Notes under the pieces: model-generated
The model's input: the letters and a program-made list of their open reading frames with translations, nothing else
The model's database searches: none
What the model was told of the DNA's origin: nothing
Translations under genes and position numbers: made by a program
Part shown: positions 35,519 through 44,304 of the stretch, one piece after another
How positions within the stretch are numbered: the stretch's first letter is position 1
Layout: each line of letters opens with the position of its first letter
Source of the DNA: Antrihabitans cavernicola
Lineage (GTDB): Bacteria > Actinomycetota > Actinomycetes > Mycobacteriales > Mycobacteriaceae
DNA length: 64,000 bases
Reading direction: 5' to 3'
NCBI RefSeq assembly: GCF_008297975.1
Contig: NZ_VLNY01000013.1
Location: forward strand, 1-64,000

Positions 35519-36672
35519 TCAGCGTCGACGTGCCGGGCAAGCTGTACATCGCAGGTGAATACGCGGTGCTGGAGCCGGGCGGTGCCGCGGTACTCGTCGC
35601 GGTGGACCGCTACCTGACCGTACGGCTGCGGCCCGGCACCGCGTCGACGCGAACCGTCACGACAGCCCGTACCGGTGCCCGCCCTGTCGAGATGATCCGC
35701 CGCGGCACCGAAACGGTTCCGGCGGTTGACGATCCAGCGATCGTAGCTGCACTGCGACACGTGTCGACGGCCGTCGAGCTGATCGAGCGGTATGCGATCG
35801 AGCGCGGCGACGACCTGCTCGGCTTCGACCTCGAGATCGTGTCGGACCTCGACCACCAGAGCTCCGGTCGCAAGTTCGGGCTCGGCTCGTCGGGTGCGGT
35901 GACCGTCGGCGTGATTCGGACTCTCGCGCAGGCCTATCGGTTTCCGCTCGACGACGACGCCTTGTTGCGACTGGCGTTGCTGACCGCGTTCGCGGTCGAT
36001 CCGCGTTGCTCCGGCGGTGACGTCGCGGCGTCGCTGCTCGGTGGGTGGATTTCCTATCGGTCGCCGGATCGGACGGCCGTCGCGGCGATGTTCGCCGGCA
36101 CGGGCGTGCGGATCACGGATCTGATCGAGGCACCGTGGCCGCTACTTTCCGCTCATCGCATTCCCGCGCCGCGTGCCGTTTGCCTCGAGGTGGGTTGGTC
36201 GGGGCGGCCCGCCGTGTCGAGTGGGCTGGTCGAGCGGCTGCAACGCGCCGTCGACGACGATTCCACGGGCTACAGTTCCACGGGATATGGCCACTTCGTG
36301 GGCGCAAGCAATGCCTGTGTGGCAACGCTGGTTTCGGCCCTCGAATCTGGTGACGACGCATCGGCGGTTGCCGCGGTCGCCGCTGCCGGGGCGCTGCTGC
36401 GCGCGGTGAGTTCGCTCGCCGGGGTGGTCGTCGAGACCGCCGAACTGGCGACGCTGCGCCGTGTCGCGGAATCGCTCGGTGCGGTAGCGAAGAGCTCCGG
36501 CGCGGGCGGTGGCGACTGTGGAATAGCACTGATCGACGCCGCCGATGCCGAGCAATTGCAGGAGGAGTGGCGAGCAGTCGGCATCGTGCCGCTCGAACTG
36601 CAGGTGCACCAATCTGAAGGACTACAAGTGAAAGGGCACAGTCATGACGACCGTTTCGCAGGTTTACGGTAG
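35515..36672 (+). CDS. Phosphomevalonate kinase
   Basis: GHMP kinase of 385 residues. It begins VDVPGKLYIAGEYAVLEPGG, typical of bacterial phosphomevalonate kinases, with GRKFGLGSSGAVTVGVI as ATP loop, RCSGGDVAASLLGGWI and the motif 3 block KSSGAGGGDCGIALID. It overlaps the decarboxylase by ATGA and the isomerase gene by 29 bp. Confidence 0.95.
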   Translation: MISVDVPGKLYIAGEYAVLEPGGAAVLVAVDRYLTVRLRPGTASTRTVTTARTGARPVEMIRRGTETVPAVDDPAIVAALRHVSTAVELIERYAIERGDDLLGFDLEIVSDLDHQSSGRKFGLGSSGAVTVGVIRTLAQAYRFPLDDDALLRLALLTAFAVDPRCSGGDVAASLLGGWISYRSPDRTAVAAMFAGTGVRITDLIEAPWPLLSAHRIPAPRAVCLEVGWSGRPAVSSGLVERLQRAVDDDSTGYSSTGYGHFVGASNACVATLVSALESGDDASAVAAVAAAGALLRAVSSLAGVVVETAELATLRRVAESLGAVAKSSGAGGGDCGIALIDAADAEQLQEEWRAVGIVPLELQVHQSEGLQVKGHSHDDRFAGLR

Positions 36673-37738
36673 CCGCAAGGACGATCACGTACGACTCGCT
36701 GTGGAGCAACACCATCAGCGCGGCGCCGGCGTCGAGGTGAATCAGTTCGACGACGTCCGTTTCGTTCACGACGCGCTTGCGGGCATCGCCGAGTCGGCGG
36801 TGTCACTGACGACCGAGGTTGCCGGAACCGACTGGGCCGCACCGCTGTACATCAATGCGATGACCGGCGGCAGTACCCGTACCGGTGAGGTGAATCGCGG
36901 TCTCGCGATCGCCGCACGGCAGACCGGTGTGCCGATCGCGTCCGGTTCGATGAGCGCTTTCCTCGCCGACCCCGATCTCGCTCCGACCTATCGGGTGCTG
37001 CGCGACGAGAACCCAGACGGCTTCGTCGTCGCGAACGTCAACGCCAACGCGACGGTGGACATGGCGAAGCGGGCGGTGGATCTGATTGCGGCCGACGCCC
37101 TGCAGATCCACATCAACACGATCCAGGAGATCGTGATGCCCGAGGGCGATAGGGACTTCTCGCACTGGCCGAGTCAGATCGGCAAGCTCGCGGAGGCTCT
37201 CGACGTACCGGTGATCGTGAAGGAGGTCGGGTTCGGGATGACCAGGTCGGCAGTTCGTCGCCTTGCCGATCTCGGCGTGACCATCGCCGACGTATCCGGT
37301 AGAGGTGGAACGAATTTCGCGACGATCGAGAATGCCCGGCGCCCGCATCAGGATTTCGCATATCTGCGCGACTGGGGGCAGTCCGCGCCTGCGTGCTTGA
37401 TCGACGACCAGGCGATCGCTGGGCAACGTGGGGTCACACTGCTGGCGTCCGGCGGGGTTCGGCAGCCGTTGGACGTGGTGCGCGCCCTCGCGCTGGGTGC
37501 TCGTGCGGTCGGGGTGTCGGGTTACTTTCTCTCCGTTCTCGAGGGCGAGGGTGTCGACGCGTTGGTGTCGACGATTGCCGACTGGATCGTGCAGATCAGG
37601 CAGTTGATGGTGGTGCTCGGCGCACCGACCGTGCCCGATCTGGTGAAGACGGATGTATTGGTGAGTGGACAGGTTGCCGAGTTCGCGCGGCTCCGCGGTA
37701 TCGACCCGGGTGATTATGCGCGGCGCGCCACGCCATAA
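36644..37738 (+). CDS. fni: Isopentenyl-diphosphate delta-isomerase, type II
   Basis: FMN- and NADPH-dependent IPP isomerase of 364 residues giving DMAPP, the primer for prenyl chains. Landmarks: SRKDDHVRLAVEQH at the N-terminus, YINAMTGGS, ASGSMSAF, the NTIQEIVMPEGDRDF substrate block, VIVKEVGFGM and DVSGRGGTNFATIE. The gene starts inside the end of the phosphomevalonate kinase gene. It is the last gene of the mevalonate operon and is followed by a strong terminator hairpin. Confidence 0.96.
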   Translation: MTTVSQVYGSRKDDHVRLAVEQHHQRGAGVEVNQFDDVRFVHDALAGIAESAVSLTTEVAGTDWAAPLYINAMTGGSTRTGEVNRGLAIAARQTGVPIASGSMSAFLADPDLAPTYRVLRDENPDGFVVANVNANATVDMAKRAVDLIAADALQIHINTIQEIVMPEGDRDFSHWPSQIGKLAEALDVPVIVKEVGFGMTRSAVRRLADLGVTIADVSGRGGTNFATIENARRPHQDFAYLRDWGQSAPACLIDDQAIAGQRGVTLLASGGVRQPLDVVRALALGARAVGVSGYFLSVLEGEGVDALVSTIADWIVQIRQLMVVLGAPTVPDLVKTDVLVSGQVAEFARLRGIDPGDYARRATP

Positions 37739-37776
37739 CGCCGAATAGGTGTTTCGAGGGAAATTCAGGAATTAGA

Positions 37777-37811
37777 ACAACGGCCATCGAGATTTTCTCG
37801 ATGGCCGTTGT
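37777..37811 (+). terminator. Strong hairpin after the mevalonate operon
   Basis: A perfect 16-bp stem with a 3-base loop: ACAACGGCCATCGAGA (37777-37792) pairs with TCTCGATGGCCGTTGT (37796-37811). There is no long T run after it, as is common in actinobacteria. It lies 39 bp after the isomerase stop and separates the mevalonate operon from the DAHP synthase gene. Confidence 0.85.
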
Positions 37812-38146
37812 CGTGTCGACAGAGTATGCCGCTGAACAGGCATTTTGTCGAAGTCTGGCCGAATCGCCATCGACTCGCTATCGTCGGAAAATAGTGAAAA
37901 GACAGCGCCCGCATATCGCGCCGATCGTGCTGCAATAAATTCGGCACAATTATACAAAAGTGATCGGCATCACACTTGACGCCGGCTTCTGCGAAGTGTC
38001 ACGCTATTCCTGCGGCACCGTTGTGTCGACATTCGAAAGTCAGCTCGCTCGCGAAACATTCTGCGCGCTATTCATTTCCCGATGTTCGCCAATTCTCCTG
38101 CTATGCCCACGTGCGGATGTCTTTTGCAGGCCGAAGGATTACTGGA
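37812..38146. other. Long leader/promoter region of the DAHP synthase gene
   Basis: About 335 bp without a convincing gene and noticeably AT-richer than the coding DNA around it. An upstream in-frame extension of the DAHP synthase frame exists to 37976 but its composition is not protein-like for this family. The region holds a CRP-like palindrome (37959-37974) directly followed by TTGACG at 37976-37981, so the promoter is probably near 37980-38010 with an untranslated leader of over 130 bases. Confidence 0.5.
37959..37974. promoter_or_regulatory. CRP/FNR-type (GlxR-like) binding site
   Basis: AGTGATCGGCATCACA fits the pattern TGTGA-N6-TCACA with one mismatch at the left end; the central GTGAT-N4-ATCAC is a perfect palindrome. 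A TTGACG hexamer begins 2 bp after it, where a -35 element would be. It suggests control of the DAHP synthase gene by a cAMP-receptor-type regulator, linking precursor supply to carbon state. Evidence is sequence pattern only. Confidence 0.45.
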
Positions 38147-39262
38147 ATGAACTCTGATATCGCGATCGCGTCGAAGAACTTCGGCTTGGACGACCGGCGC
38201 ACACTGAGCATCAGCCCGCTGCTCTCGCCCGCCGATGTTCGGCGCACGCATGCAATCGACTACGACCTCGCACGCACCGTACGCGGCGGCCGCGACGGCG
38301 CCGTCGATGTGTTGACCGGTGCGGACGACCGACTGATGGTGATTGTCGGGCCGTGCTCCGTGCACGATCCCGATGCGGCGTTGGAGTACGCACGCCGACT
38401 GGCCACCAAGGCTGCCGAGCTCGCCGACCACTTGCACGTGGTGATGCGGGTGTACTTCGAGAAGCCACGCACTACTCTCGGCTGGAAGGGTCTGATCAAC
38501 GACCCGTATCTGGACGGCACCTTCGACATCAACACCGGCTTGCGGGTGGGCCGAAAACTGTTGGTCGACATCACAGCTCGCGGCTTGCCGGTTGCGTGCG
38601 AGTTCCTCGATCCCATCACTCCGCAGTACATCGCCGACCTCGTCTCCTACGGGGCGATCGGCGCGCGCACCGCGGCCAGCCAGGTGCACCGACAGTTGTC
38701 CAGCGCGCTCTCGATGCCGGTCGGCATCAAGAACGGCACCGATGGCGATGTCCAGGTGGCTGTCGACGGCGTGCGGGCCGGTGCGGCCAGCCACGTCTTT
38801 CCGGGCACCGATCTCGACGGGCGGTCCGCACTGATTCGCACCACTGGGAACCCGGACTGCCACGTGATCTTGCGCGGCGGGAGCACCGGCCCCAACTACG
38901 ACGAGGCGTCGGTGACCGAGGCCTGCCTGCGGCTCGAGAAGGCGTCGCTGCCGCAACGGCTCGTCGTCGACGCCAGCCACGGCAACAGCAACAAGGACCA
39001 CAACCGCCAGGTCGATGTCGTCACCGATATCGCAGGCCGCATCGCGACCGGCGACCGCCGCGTCGTCGGGCTCATGATGGAAAGCTTCTTGGTCGCAGGC
39101 CGGCAAGATCTCACACTCGGCGACGCCGCCGACCTCGCGTATGGGCAGTCGATCACCGATGCCTGCCTGGGTTGGCACAGCACCGCCACCCAACTCGACC
39201 GCCTCGCGAACGCGGTCGCCACCCGTCGCACGTTGCCCCGGCGTTCCTGGATTCCGGCGTAA
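38147..39262 (+). CDS. 3-deoxy-7-phosphoheptulonate synthase, type I (AroG/AroF-like)
   Basis: DAHP synthase, first step of the shikimate pathway, 371 residues. It is the AroFGH type: VIVGPCSVHDPDAALEYA, YFEKPRTTLGWKGLINDPYLDGT, GARTAASQVHRQL, VILRGGSTGPNY and DASHGNSNKDH are all conserved; metal and PEP residues are in place. Actinobacterial primary metabolism generally uses the unrelated type II enzyme, so this extra copy probably raises chorismate supply for the PhzE-like branch. AAGGA (38134-38138) precedes ATG 38147. It stands alone between the mevalonate terminator and the LuxR regulator. Confidence 0.93.
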   Translation: MNSDIAIASKNFGLDDRRTLSISPLLSPADVRRTHAIDYDLARTVRGGRDGAVDVLTGADDRLMVIVGPCSVHDPDAALEYARRLATKAAELADHLHVVMRVYFEKPRTTLGWKGLINDPYLDGTFDINTGLRVGRKLLVDITARGLPVACEFLDPITPQYIADLVSYGAIGARTAASQVHRQLSSALSMPVGIKNGTDGDVQVAVDGVRAGAASHVFPGTDLDGRSALIRTTGNPDCHVILRGGSTGPNYDEASVTEACLRLEKASLPQRLVVDASHGNSNKDHNRQVDVVTDIAGRIATGDRRVVGLMMESFLVAGRQDLTLGDAADLAYGQSITDACLGWHSTATQLDRLANAVATRRTLPRRSWIPA

Positions 39263-39328
39263 CCCGTTCTGTCGCCAGTTGATTCGCTGCCGGCCGCGTG
39301 CGGCCTGGCCACCGACAAGGAGGACAAC

Positions 39329-41632
39329 GTGTCGATCAGTACACGCTTACAGTGGCGGAGCACCGGCGTCGGCCTCATCGATGCCGACGACGTCGATATC
39401 GACAGCTTTCGCCTTCCGACGCTGATCGGGCGCGACAGAGAAGTCGGCGAGATCCGGAACCTGATCGACGATCCCCGAGTCAGCCTGCTGACGTTGACCG
39501 GACCCGCCGGCGTCGGCAAAAGCCGAATCGTCCAGGAGGCGTTGACGATCGGCGAATTCCAGACCGGTCACGTCACCACGATCGACGTCGCCGAGGCGAA
39601 CACTCGCGCCGATGTGTGGAATGCGGTGTCGGCTGCGGTTTCGTGCGAGATCGATTGTGCAGCCGAGGTTGTGGATGTTCTCGCAGTCGCAATCGGTGCA
39701 GCCCGGACGATCCTCGTCATGGACAACTGCGATCGTGTCTCCGCGGCGATCGCGCACGACGTCTCGCGATTGCTCGGCCGATGCCCCAACCTCCTGATCG
39801 TCGGAACCAGCCGAGTGGTGTTCAACCTGCACAGGGAGTACGTCGTGAACGTGCGCCCGTTGCAGACACGGTCGGAGTCCGGCCCCAGCCGTCCGGCGTC
39901 GTCGCCTGCCGCTCAGGTGCTGCTCGCGGGCATCGACAGCCGCTATCGGAACTCGGCGCCGAATCGGTTGATACTGGACGAGATTGCGCACGAGGTCGAC
40001 GGTGTGCCACTGGCATTGGAGTTGGCCGCGAACACCATCAACCGGATCGGGTCGGCGCGAACGTTGCAGCTGATCCGGTCGGGCGAAGGCCTGGCACCCC
40101 TGCCATTTCTCGATGTGCCGGCTCGGCACCGCTGCCTCGACGACGCGATCGATTGGGGCATGCACCTGGACTCCGACACGATCGATGTGCTGCTGCATCT
40201 GTCGCTGTGCGAGTCCGCGGTCGAGCCGGATACGGTGTCGAACCTGGTCGACATGGACGAGTCGCTCGTCAGCGGAACCCTGGCAACGTTGATCGACCAC
40301 AGCCTCGTGCAACGAGGCGTCACGGACGCCGGCCAGCCGAGTTATCGACTGCTTGCTCCGACGCGAACCTACTGCCATCATCTGCTGAACTCCGATCGTT
40401 CGCGCGGCGATCGGATCCGGCGCGAGCACGTCGATCGCAGCTGCGAGTCTGCGCTCGCAACTGTTCGCGACCTTCGCGCGCCGGACCGGAGGTCGGCAGC
40501 CCTCGACGACGCGGAGCAGCGGGTCGGCGACTTCGCGGCCACCGTCGATCGACTGATCGAGATGGGCCATGCGCAACGTGCGGTCGAACTCGCGGAATCG
40601 CTGGAAGACGTCTGGATCCGATTCGGATATCTGTCCCGAATCGAACGGATGCTCAGCGCGGTCGTCGACAATCCGCCCGCGCCCACCGAGTCGCTCGATC
40701 CGGCATTGCCGCACGCGGGCGAGTTGCTGGGGAAGTGGGCGTTGCAGTCGGGCCGATCGCGCCGGACTATCGAAGTCCTCACGAACGCTGCCGCCGGGTA
40801 CGACCGCATCGGCGACGCCGTCGGCGCGTGCCGCGTTGCGGCCGGACTGGGTATCGCGTCGCTCGAAGTCGGCAGGCACGATCTGGCCCGCGAACATCTG
40901 AAGCGAGCGCTGCGGCGCTCCGACCGCGGTTCCGAGCCGCGGAGCGAGGTCGTCGACCTGTACCTCGCCGCACTGGCAATTTCGGGCAGCGCCGATCGGA
41001 ACGATTCGACGCTGTCGGACATCGACGAGCGGATGCTGCGACTCGATGCGGATGCCGATCGATTGCGCGCGCACAACACCGTTGCCCGTACGCACCTGGG
41101 TGCGGGGGACGCGTGCCGCGCGCTGGAGCAGTATCGGCGCGCGCTGCGGATTCCGTCGACCGGCAGTCATGTCCTCGAGACCCTGACTGCCGTTGCCGGC
41201 TGCGCGGCGGCGTACGCGGAGGCGGGGCCGGACTTCGGCGAATCGGCGTCCATCCTGTTCGGCGCTGTCCACTACATCGGGACCGCGCGTGCACTTCCGC
41301 AGCCGGAACGTAACTGCACCGATGACGGTAAACCCGCACATCTCATCCGGCCGGAAACAGCATGGGAACTTCGTGACGTCGTGGCCTACGCGTTGTCCGG
41401 CCCGGCGATTCCCGCTCCTGCCGTTTCGGCGCTAGATGCCTTGACCACCAGGCAACGAGAAATTGCGCTTTTGGTTGCTGACGGTCTGACGAATCGCATG
41501 ATCGCGAGCAAGCTCGGTATCGCCGAATGGACGGTGATAAATCACCTGCGACAAGTGATGTCCCGGCTCGACTGCCCCTCCAGATTGCACGTCGCATTGG
41601 TGGTGAAAGGCGAAACAGAATCCGGTGAATAG
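39329..41632 (+). CDS. Large ATP-binding LuxR-family (LAL/AfsR-like) regulator
   Basis: A 767-residue regulator. An N-terminal STAND/NB-ARC-like ATPase has Walker A TLTGPAGVGKSRIV (about residues 52-65), Walker B region TILVMDNCDR, a GTSR sensor motif and the GVPLALELAA block; the middle (about 370-680) is helical with TPR-like pattern; the C-terminus is a LuxR HTH, LTTRQREIALLVADGLTNRMIASKLGIAEWTVINHL. AAGGAGG is ideally placed before GTG 39329. Likely pathway-specific activator, placed inside the cluster between precursor-supply and tailoring genes. Confidence 0.9.
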   Translation: MSISTRLQWRSTGVGLIDADDVDIDSFRLPTLIGRDREVGEIRNLIDDPRVSLLTLTGPAGVGKSRIVQEALTIGEFQTGHVTTIDVAEANTRADVWNAVSAAVSCEIDCAAEVVDVLAVAIGAARTILVMDNCDRVSAAIAHDVSRLLGRCPNLLIVGTSRVVFNLHREYVVNVRPLQTRSESGPSRPASSPAAQVLLAGIDSRYRNSAPNRLILDEIAHEVDGVPLALELAANTINRIGSARTLQLIRSGEGLAPLPFLDVPARHRCLDDAIDWGMHLDSDTIDVLLHLSLCESAVEPDTVSNLVDMDESLVSGTLATLIDHSLVQRGVTDAGQPSYRLLAPTRTYCHHLLNSDRSRGDRIRREHVDRSCESALATVRDLRAPDRRSAALDDAEQRVGDFAATVDRLIEMGHAQRAVELAESLEDVWIRFGYLSRIERMLSAVVDNPPAPTESLDPALPHAGELLGKWALQSGRSRRTIEVLTNAAAGYDRIGDAVGACRVAAGLGIASLEVGRHDLAREHLKRALRRSDRGSEPRSEVVDLYLAALAISGSADRNDSTLSDIDERMLRLDADADRLRAHNTVARTHLGAGDACRALEQYRRALRIPSTGSHVLETLTAVAGCAAAYAEAGPDFGESASILFGAVHYIGTARALPQPERNCTDDGKPAHLIRPETAWELRDVVAYALSGPAIPAPAVSALDALTTRQREIALLVADGLTNRMIASKLGIAEWTVINHLRQVMSRLDCPSRLHVALVVKGETESGE

Positions 41633-41655
41633 CCGCACCCCCATGACAATGGCTT

Positions 41656-41668
41656 GCTATTGAATAGC
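41656..41668. promoter_or_regulatory. GCTAT/ATAGC palindrome upstream of the F420 dehydrogenase gene
   Basis: GCTAT-TGA-ATAGC is a perfect inverted repeat 60 bp before the start of the F420-dependent dehydrogenase gene and 24 bp after the LuxR regulator stop. It resembles the ATAGC-T-GCTAT palindrome at 29186-29196. It could be a site for one of the cluster regulators; short length makes chance possible. Confidence 0.3.
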
Positions 41669-41728
41669 TCGATGCCGCCGCTAGCCTGAAAAAGGCAGCA
41701 CATTCGATAAGAAATCAAAGGAATTCTT

Positions 41729-42739
41729 GTGACTGAACTTCGACTCGGATACAAGGCGTCGGCGGAGCAATTCGCTCCCCGCGAACTTGTGGAGCTCACT
41801 GTGTCGGCCGAAGAAAACGGTTTCGACAGCGCAATGATCAGTGACCATTTCCAACCGTGGCGATACAACGGCGGGCATGCGCCTTTCTCGCTCGCGTGGC
41901 TGGCCGCGGTAGGGGAGCGCACCCAGCGAATTCAGATCGGTACTTCGGTGCTCACCCCGACGTTCCGCTACAACCCGGCGGTCGTCGCGCAGGCCTTCGC
42001 GACCATGGCGTGCCTGTACCCGAATCGCGTGATGCTCGGGGTCGGATCCGGCGAGGCCCTGAACGAGATCGCCACCGGCTACACCGGTGAATGGCCCGAG
42101 TTCAAGGAGCGATTCGCGCGGCTGCGTGAGTCGGTCGAACTGATGCGGGCGCTGTGGACCGGTGAGCGCATCGACTTCGAGGGGCAGTACTACCGCACCG
42201 TCGGTGCCTCGATCTACGACGTCCCCAAGGACGGCGTTCCCGTTTATGTCGCCGCGGGCGGGCCGCTGGTGGCGCGGTATGCGGGCCGGGTGGGCGACGG
42301 CTTCATCTGCACATCGGGCAAGGGCATGGACCTCTACACCGAGAAGCTGATGCCTGCGGTCAACGAAGGCGCGGCCAAGGCGGAGCGCTCGATCGAGGCC
42401 ATCGACACCATGATCGAAATCAAGCTCTCCTACGACACCGATCCGGAACTGGCACTGGAGAACACCCGGTTCTGGGCGCCGCTGTCACTGACGCCCGAGC
42501 AGAAGCACAGCATCTCGGATCCGATCGAGATGGAGGCAGCTGCGGACGCGTTGCCGATCGACCAGATCGCCAAGCGCTGGATCGTCGGTACCGATCCCGA
42601 CGAGGTGGTGTCGAAAATCGCGCCCTACATCGACGCCGGAATGCGCCACCTCGTCTTCCACGCGCCCGGCCACGACCAGGCCCGATTCCTCGAACTGTTC
42701 GCCAGGGATCTGGCTCCCCGGCTACGCAAGCTCGGCTAG
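41729..42739 (+). CDS. fgd: F420-dependent glucose-6-phosphate dehydrogenase
   Basis: Luciferase-like TIM-barrel enzyme of 336 residues that oxidises glucose-6-phosphate to 6-phosphogluconolactone and reduces coenzyme F420. The match to mycobacterial Fgd1 is close across the whole length: [18 protein letters not shown] at the start, [71 protein letters not shown] and the C-terminal [18 protein letters not shown]. It is followed by an F420-dependent reductase-like gene, so the pair forms a small F420H2 supply and use module. GTG 41729 has AAAGGA upstream. Confidence 0.96.
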   Translation: MTELRLGYKASAEQFAPRELVELTVSAEENGFDSAMISDHFQPWRYNGGHAPFSLAWLAAVGERTQRIQIGTSVLTPTFRYNPAVVAQAFATMACLYPNRVMLGVGSGEALNEIATGYTGEWPEFKERFARLRESVELMRALWTGERIDFEGQYYRTVGASIYDVPKDGVPVYVAAGGPLVARYAGRVGDGFICTSGKGMDLYTEKLMPAVNEGAAKAERSIEAIDTMIEIKLSYDTDPELALENTRFWAPLSLTPEQKHSISDPIEMEAAADALPIDQIAKRWIVGTDPDEVVSKIAPYIDAGMRHLVFHAPGHDQARFLELFARDLAPRLRKLG

Positions 42740-42787
42740 ACAGCCCCATCGAATCGACAGGCCCAACCAGACGGAGAAGGAAGAACA

Positions 42788-43759
42788 ATGCAAACACTCA
42801 CGGTGGAACGCACCATCGCGGCACCGGTCGACAAGGTTTTCGATTGGTTCGCCGATTCAGGCAACTACGCGGCCGCCAAGTCGGTCCTGCAGAACCGGCT
42901 GGTGACCCCGGCGGTCGGCACGCCCTACGGCGTCGGCGCAGTCCGCAATGTCACGTGGTTCTTCGGTAAGTACACCGAGCGGATCACTGCCCACGACGCT
43001 CCGCACAAGCTCGGCTGGGTGATCGAGAGCGGCTTCCCGGCCATCAAGCATCAGGGTGCCGAGCTGAACCTGACCGAGGTGCCGGGTGGTACCCGAGTAG
43101 TCCTGACCACCACCGCCGAAGCCGTCGTCCCGATCGGCGCGGATTTTCTCACCCGCACCTTCGGCTTCCCCGTGCTGGCAGCGGGGTATCGCGACGTTCT
43201 GCGAACCGCAGAGGTTGCGATCACGTCGCCGCGCAAGGCGAAGCAGCGGAGCCGTCAGGGCTGGATTGCCAAACCGCGCAACATCGTTTTCGACGAGGTG
43301 TTGAAGCTCATCCGCAACATCCACCACGTCATCCTGAAGGTCAGCGGTGGGCGTTGGGGCAACAAGCAGTTCGGCATGGCCGCGATCGAACTGCATGTTC
43401 TCGGACGCAAGTCGAAGGCACGTCGCACCGTTGTGCTGTGGGTTCCGGTGATGGACGAGAACCAGGTGATCCTGGTGGCGTCCAAGGAAGGCGACGACCG
43501 CGATCCCGAGTGGTACAAGAACTTGAAGGTCACGCCCGAGGTCGAGTTGACCATCGAGGGCGAGACGTCACCGTGGCTGGCGCGCACCGCGAACGCTGCC
43601 GAGAAGGCGGTCCTGTGGCCGCAGATCGTCAAGGCCTACCACGGCTTTTCGGTCTACCAGACACGCACCGACCGAGATATCCCCGTCGTCATCTGCGAAC
43701 CGCGCGCGACGAGCGAGGACCTGGCGGACGTGGCAATCGAACAGGGTTCAGCCGTCTGA
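42788..43759 (+). CDS. SRPBCC domain fused to a Ddn-like F420-dependent reductase
   Basis: A 323-residue protein with two parts. Residues 1 to about 150 form an SRPBCC (START-like/polyketide cyclase) ligand-binding domain, beginning MQTLTVERTIAAPVDKVFDWFAD. After a basic linker (SPRKAKQRSRQGW), residues about 185-315 are a Ddn/DUF385 split-barrel domain: ELHVLGRKSKARRTVVLWVPV, VASKEGDDRDPEWYKNLKVTPEVELTIEG, which in relatives binds F420H2 and reduces quinones or nitro compounds. The fusion suggests that the SRPBCC pocket presents a hydrophobic substrate to F420H2. It follows fgd by 48 bp. A quinone or a prenylated intermediate is an attractive substrate, by inference. Confidence 0.85.
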   Translation: MQTLTVERTIAAPVDKVFDWFADSGNYAAAKSVLQNRLVTPAVGTPYGVGAVRNVTWFFGKYTERITAHDAPHKLGWVIESGFPAIKHQGAELNLTEVPGGTRVVLTTTAEAVVPIGADFLTRTFGFPVLAAGYRDVLRTAEVAITSPRKAKQRSRQGWIAKPRNIVFDEVLKLIRNIHHVILKVSGGRWGNKQFGMAAIELHVLGRKSKARRTVVLWVPVMDENQVILVASKEGDDRDPEWYKNLKVTPEVELTIEGETSPWLARTANAAEKAVLWPQIVKAYHGFSVYQTRTDRDIPVVICEPRATSEDLADVAIEQGSAV

Positions 43760-43808
43760 TTCAGGCGCCCGAGCCGACCATTTTTCTATCCACGATCGAG
43801 GAGTTGTT

Positions 43809-44279
43809 GTGAAGAAGAACGTCTTGCCAATCCGTATTGCGCTCGCTGTCGTCGGTAGCGCGGCCATCGTGTCCGCCGCGACCGCGTGCAACAGCGACAC
43901 CGATTCGACTCCGCCGCCCGCCCCGAGCACGTCGCACCAGTCGACGTCGGTAGCGGTCACCCCTGCGCCTGCGGTGTCACAGGCGCCCGCGGCTCCGGCA
44001 CCAGAGCAGGCGCCCGCGGCCGAGCAGGCCCCGGCCCAGGAGCAGGCACCGGTTCAGGAACAAGCCCCAGCGCAGGAGCAGGCACCGGTTCAGGAACAAG
44101 CCCCAGCGCAGGAGCAGGCACCGGTTCAGGAGCAGGCGCCGGTTCAGGAGCAGGCACCGGTTCAGGAGCAGGCACCGGCGCAGGAACAAGCACCGGCTCA
44201 GCAGCAGCAGGCGCCGGAACCGAAGCAGGCCCCGCCGACGCTGTCGGACCCCGGCTTCGCGCCCAAGGCCGGTTACTGA
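43809..44279 (+). CDS. Lipoprotein with QEQAPV/QEQAPA repeats
   Basis: A 156-residue exported protein. The signal ends in the lipobox SAATAC (Cys about residue 27), and the rest is low-complexity: after a PPPAPST stretch come nine tandem hexapeptides QEQAPV or QEQAPA, then PEPKQAPPTLSDP. It should be a membrane-anchored, extended Pro/Gln/Glu-rich stalk or cell-wall spacer. GTG 43809 is the start. Repeat number is likely to vary between strains because the DNA repeats are nearly identical. Whether it belongs to the metabolite cluster is uncertain. Confidence 0.8.
   Translation: MKKNVLPIRIALAVVGSAAIVSAATACNSDTDSTPPPAPSTSHQSTSVAVTPAPAVSQAPAAPAPEQAPAAEQAPAQEQAPVQEQAPAQEQAPVQEQAPAQEQAPVQEQAPVQEQAPVQEQAPAQEQAPAQQQQAPEPKQAPPTLSDPGFAPKAGY
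44037..44198 (+). repeat. Nine tandem 18-bp repeats
   Basis: Nine 18-bp units of the form caggagcaggcaccggtt and close variants, in frame with the lipoprotein gene. The first units alternate in pairs (a 36-bp higher-order period), the later ones are single. Such arrays change length by slippage or recombination. Confidence 0.9.
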
Positions 44280-44304
44280 TCTCGCGGTAGATCGAGTCAG
44301 GGAC

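Noticed and set aside
37976-38146. 57-residue N-terminal extension of the DAHP synthase
   Set aside because: The added sequence is unlike the family, overlaps a putative -35/CRP site, and a good ribosome binding site precedes ATG 38147.
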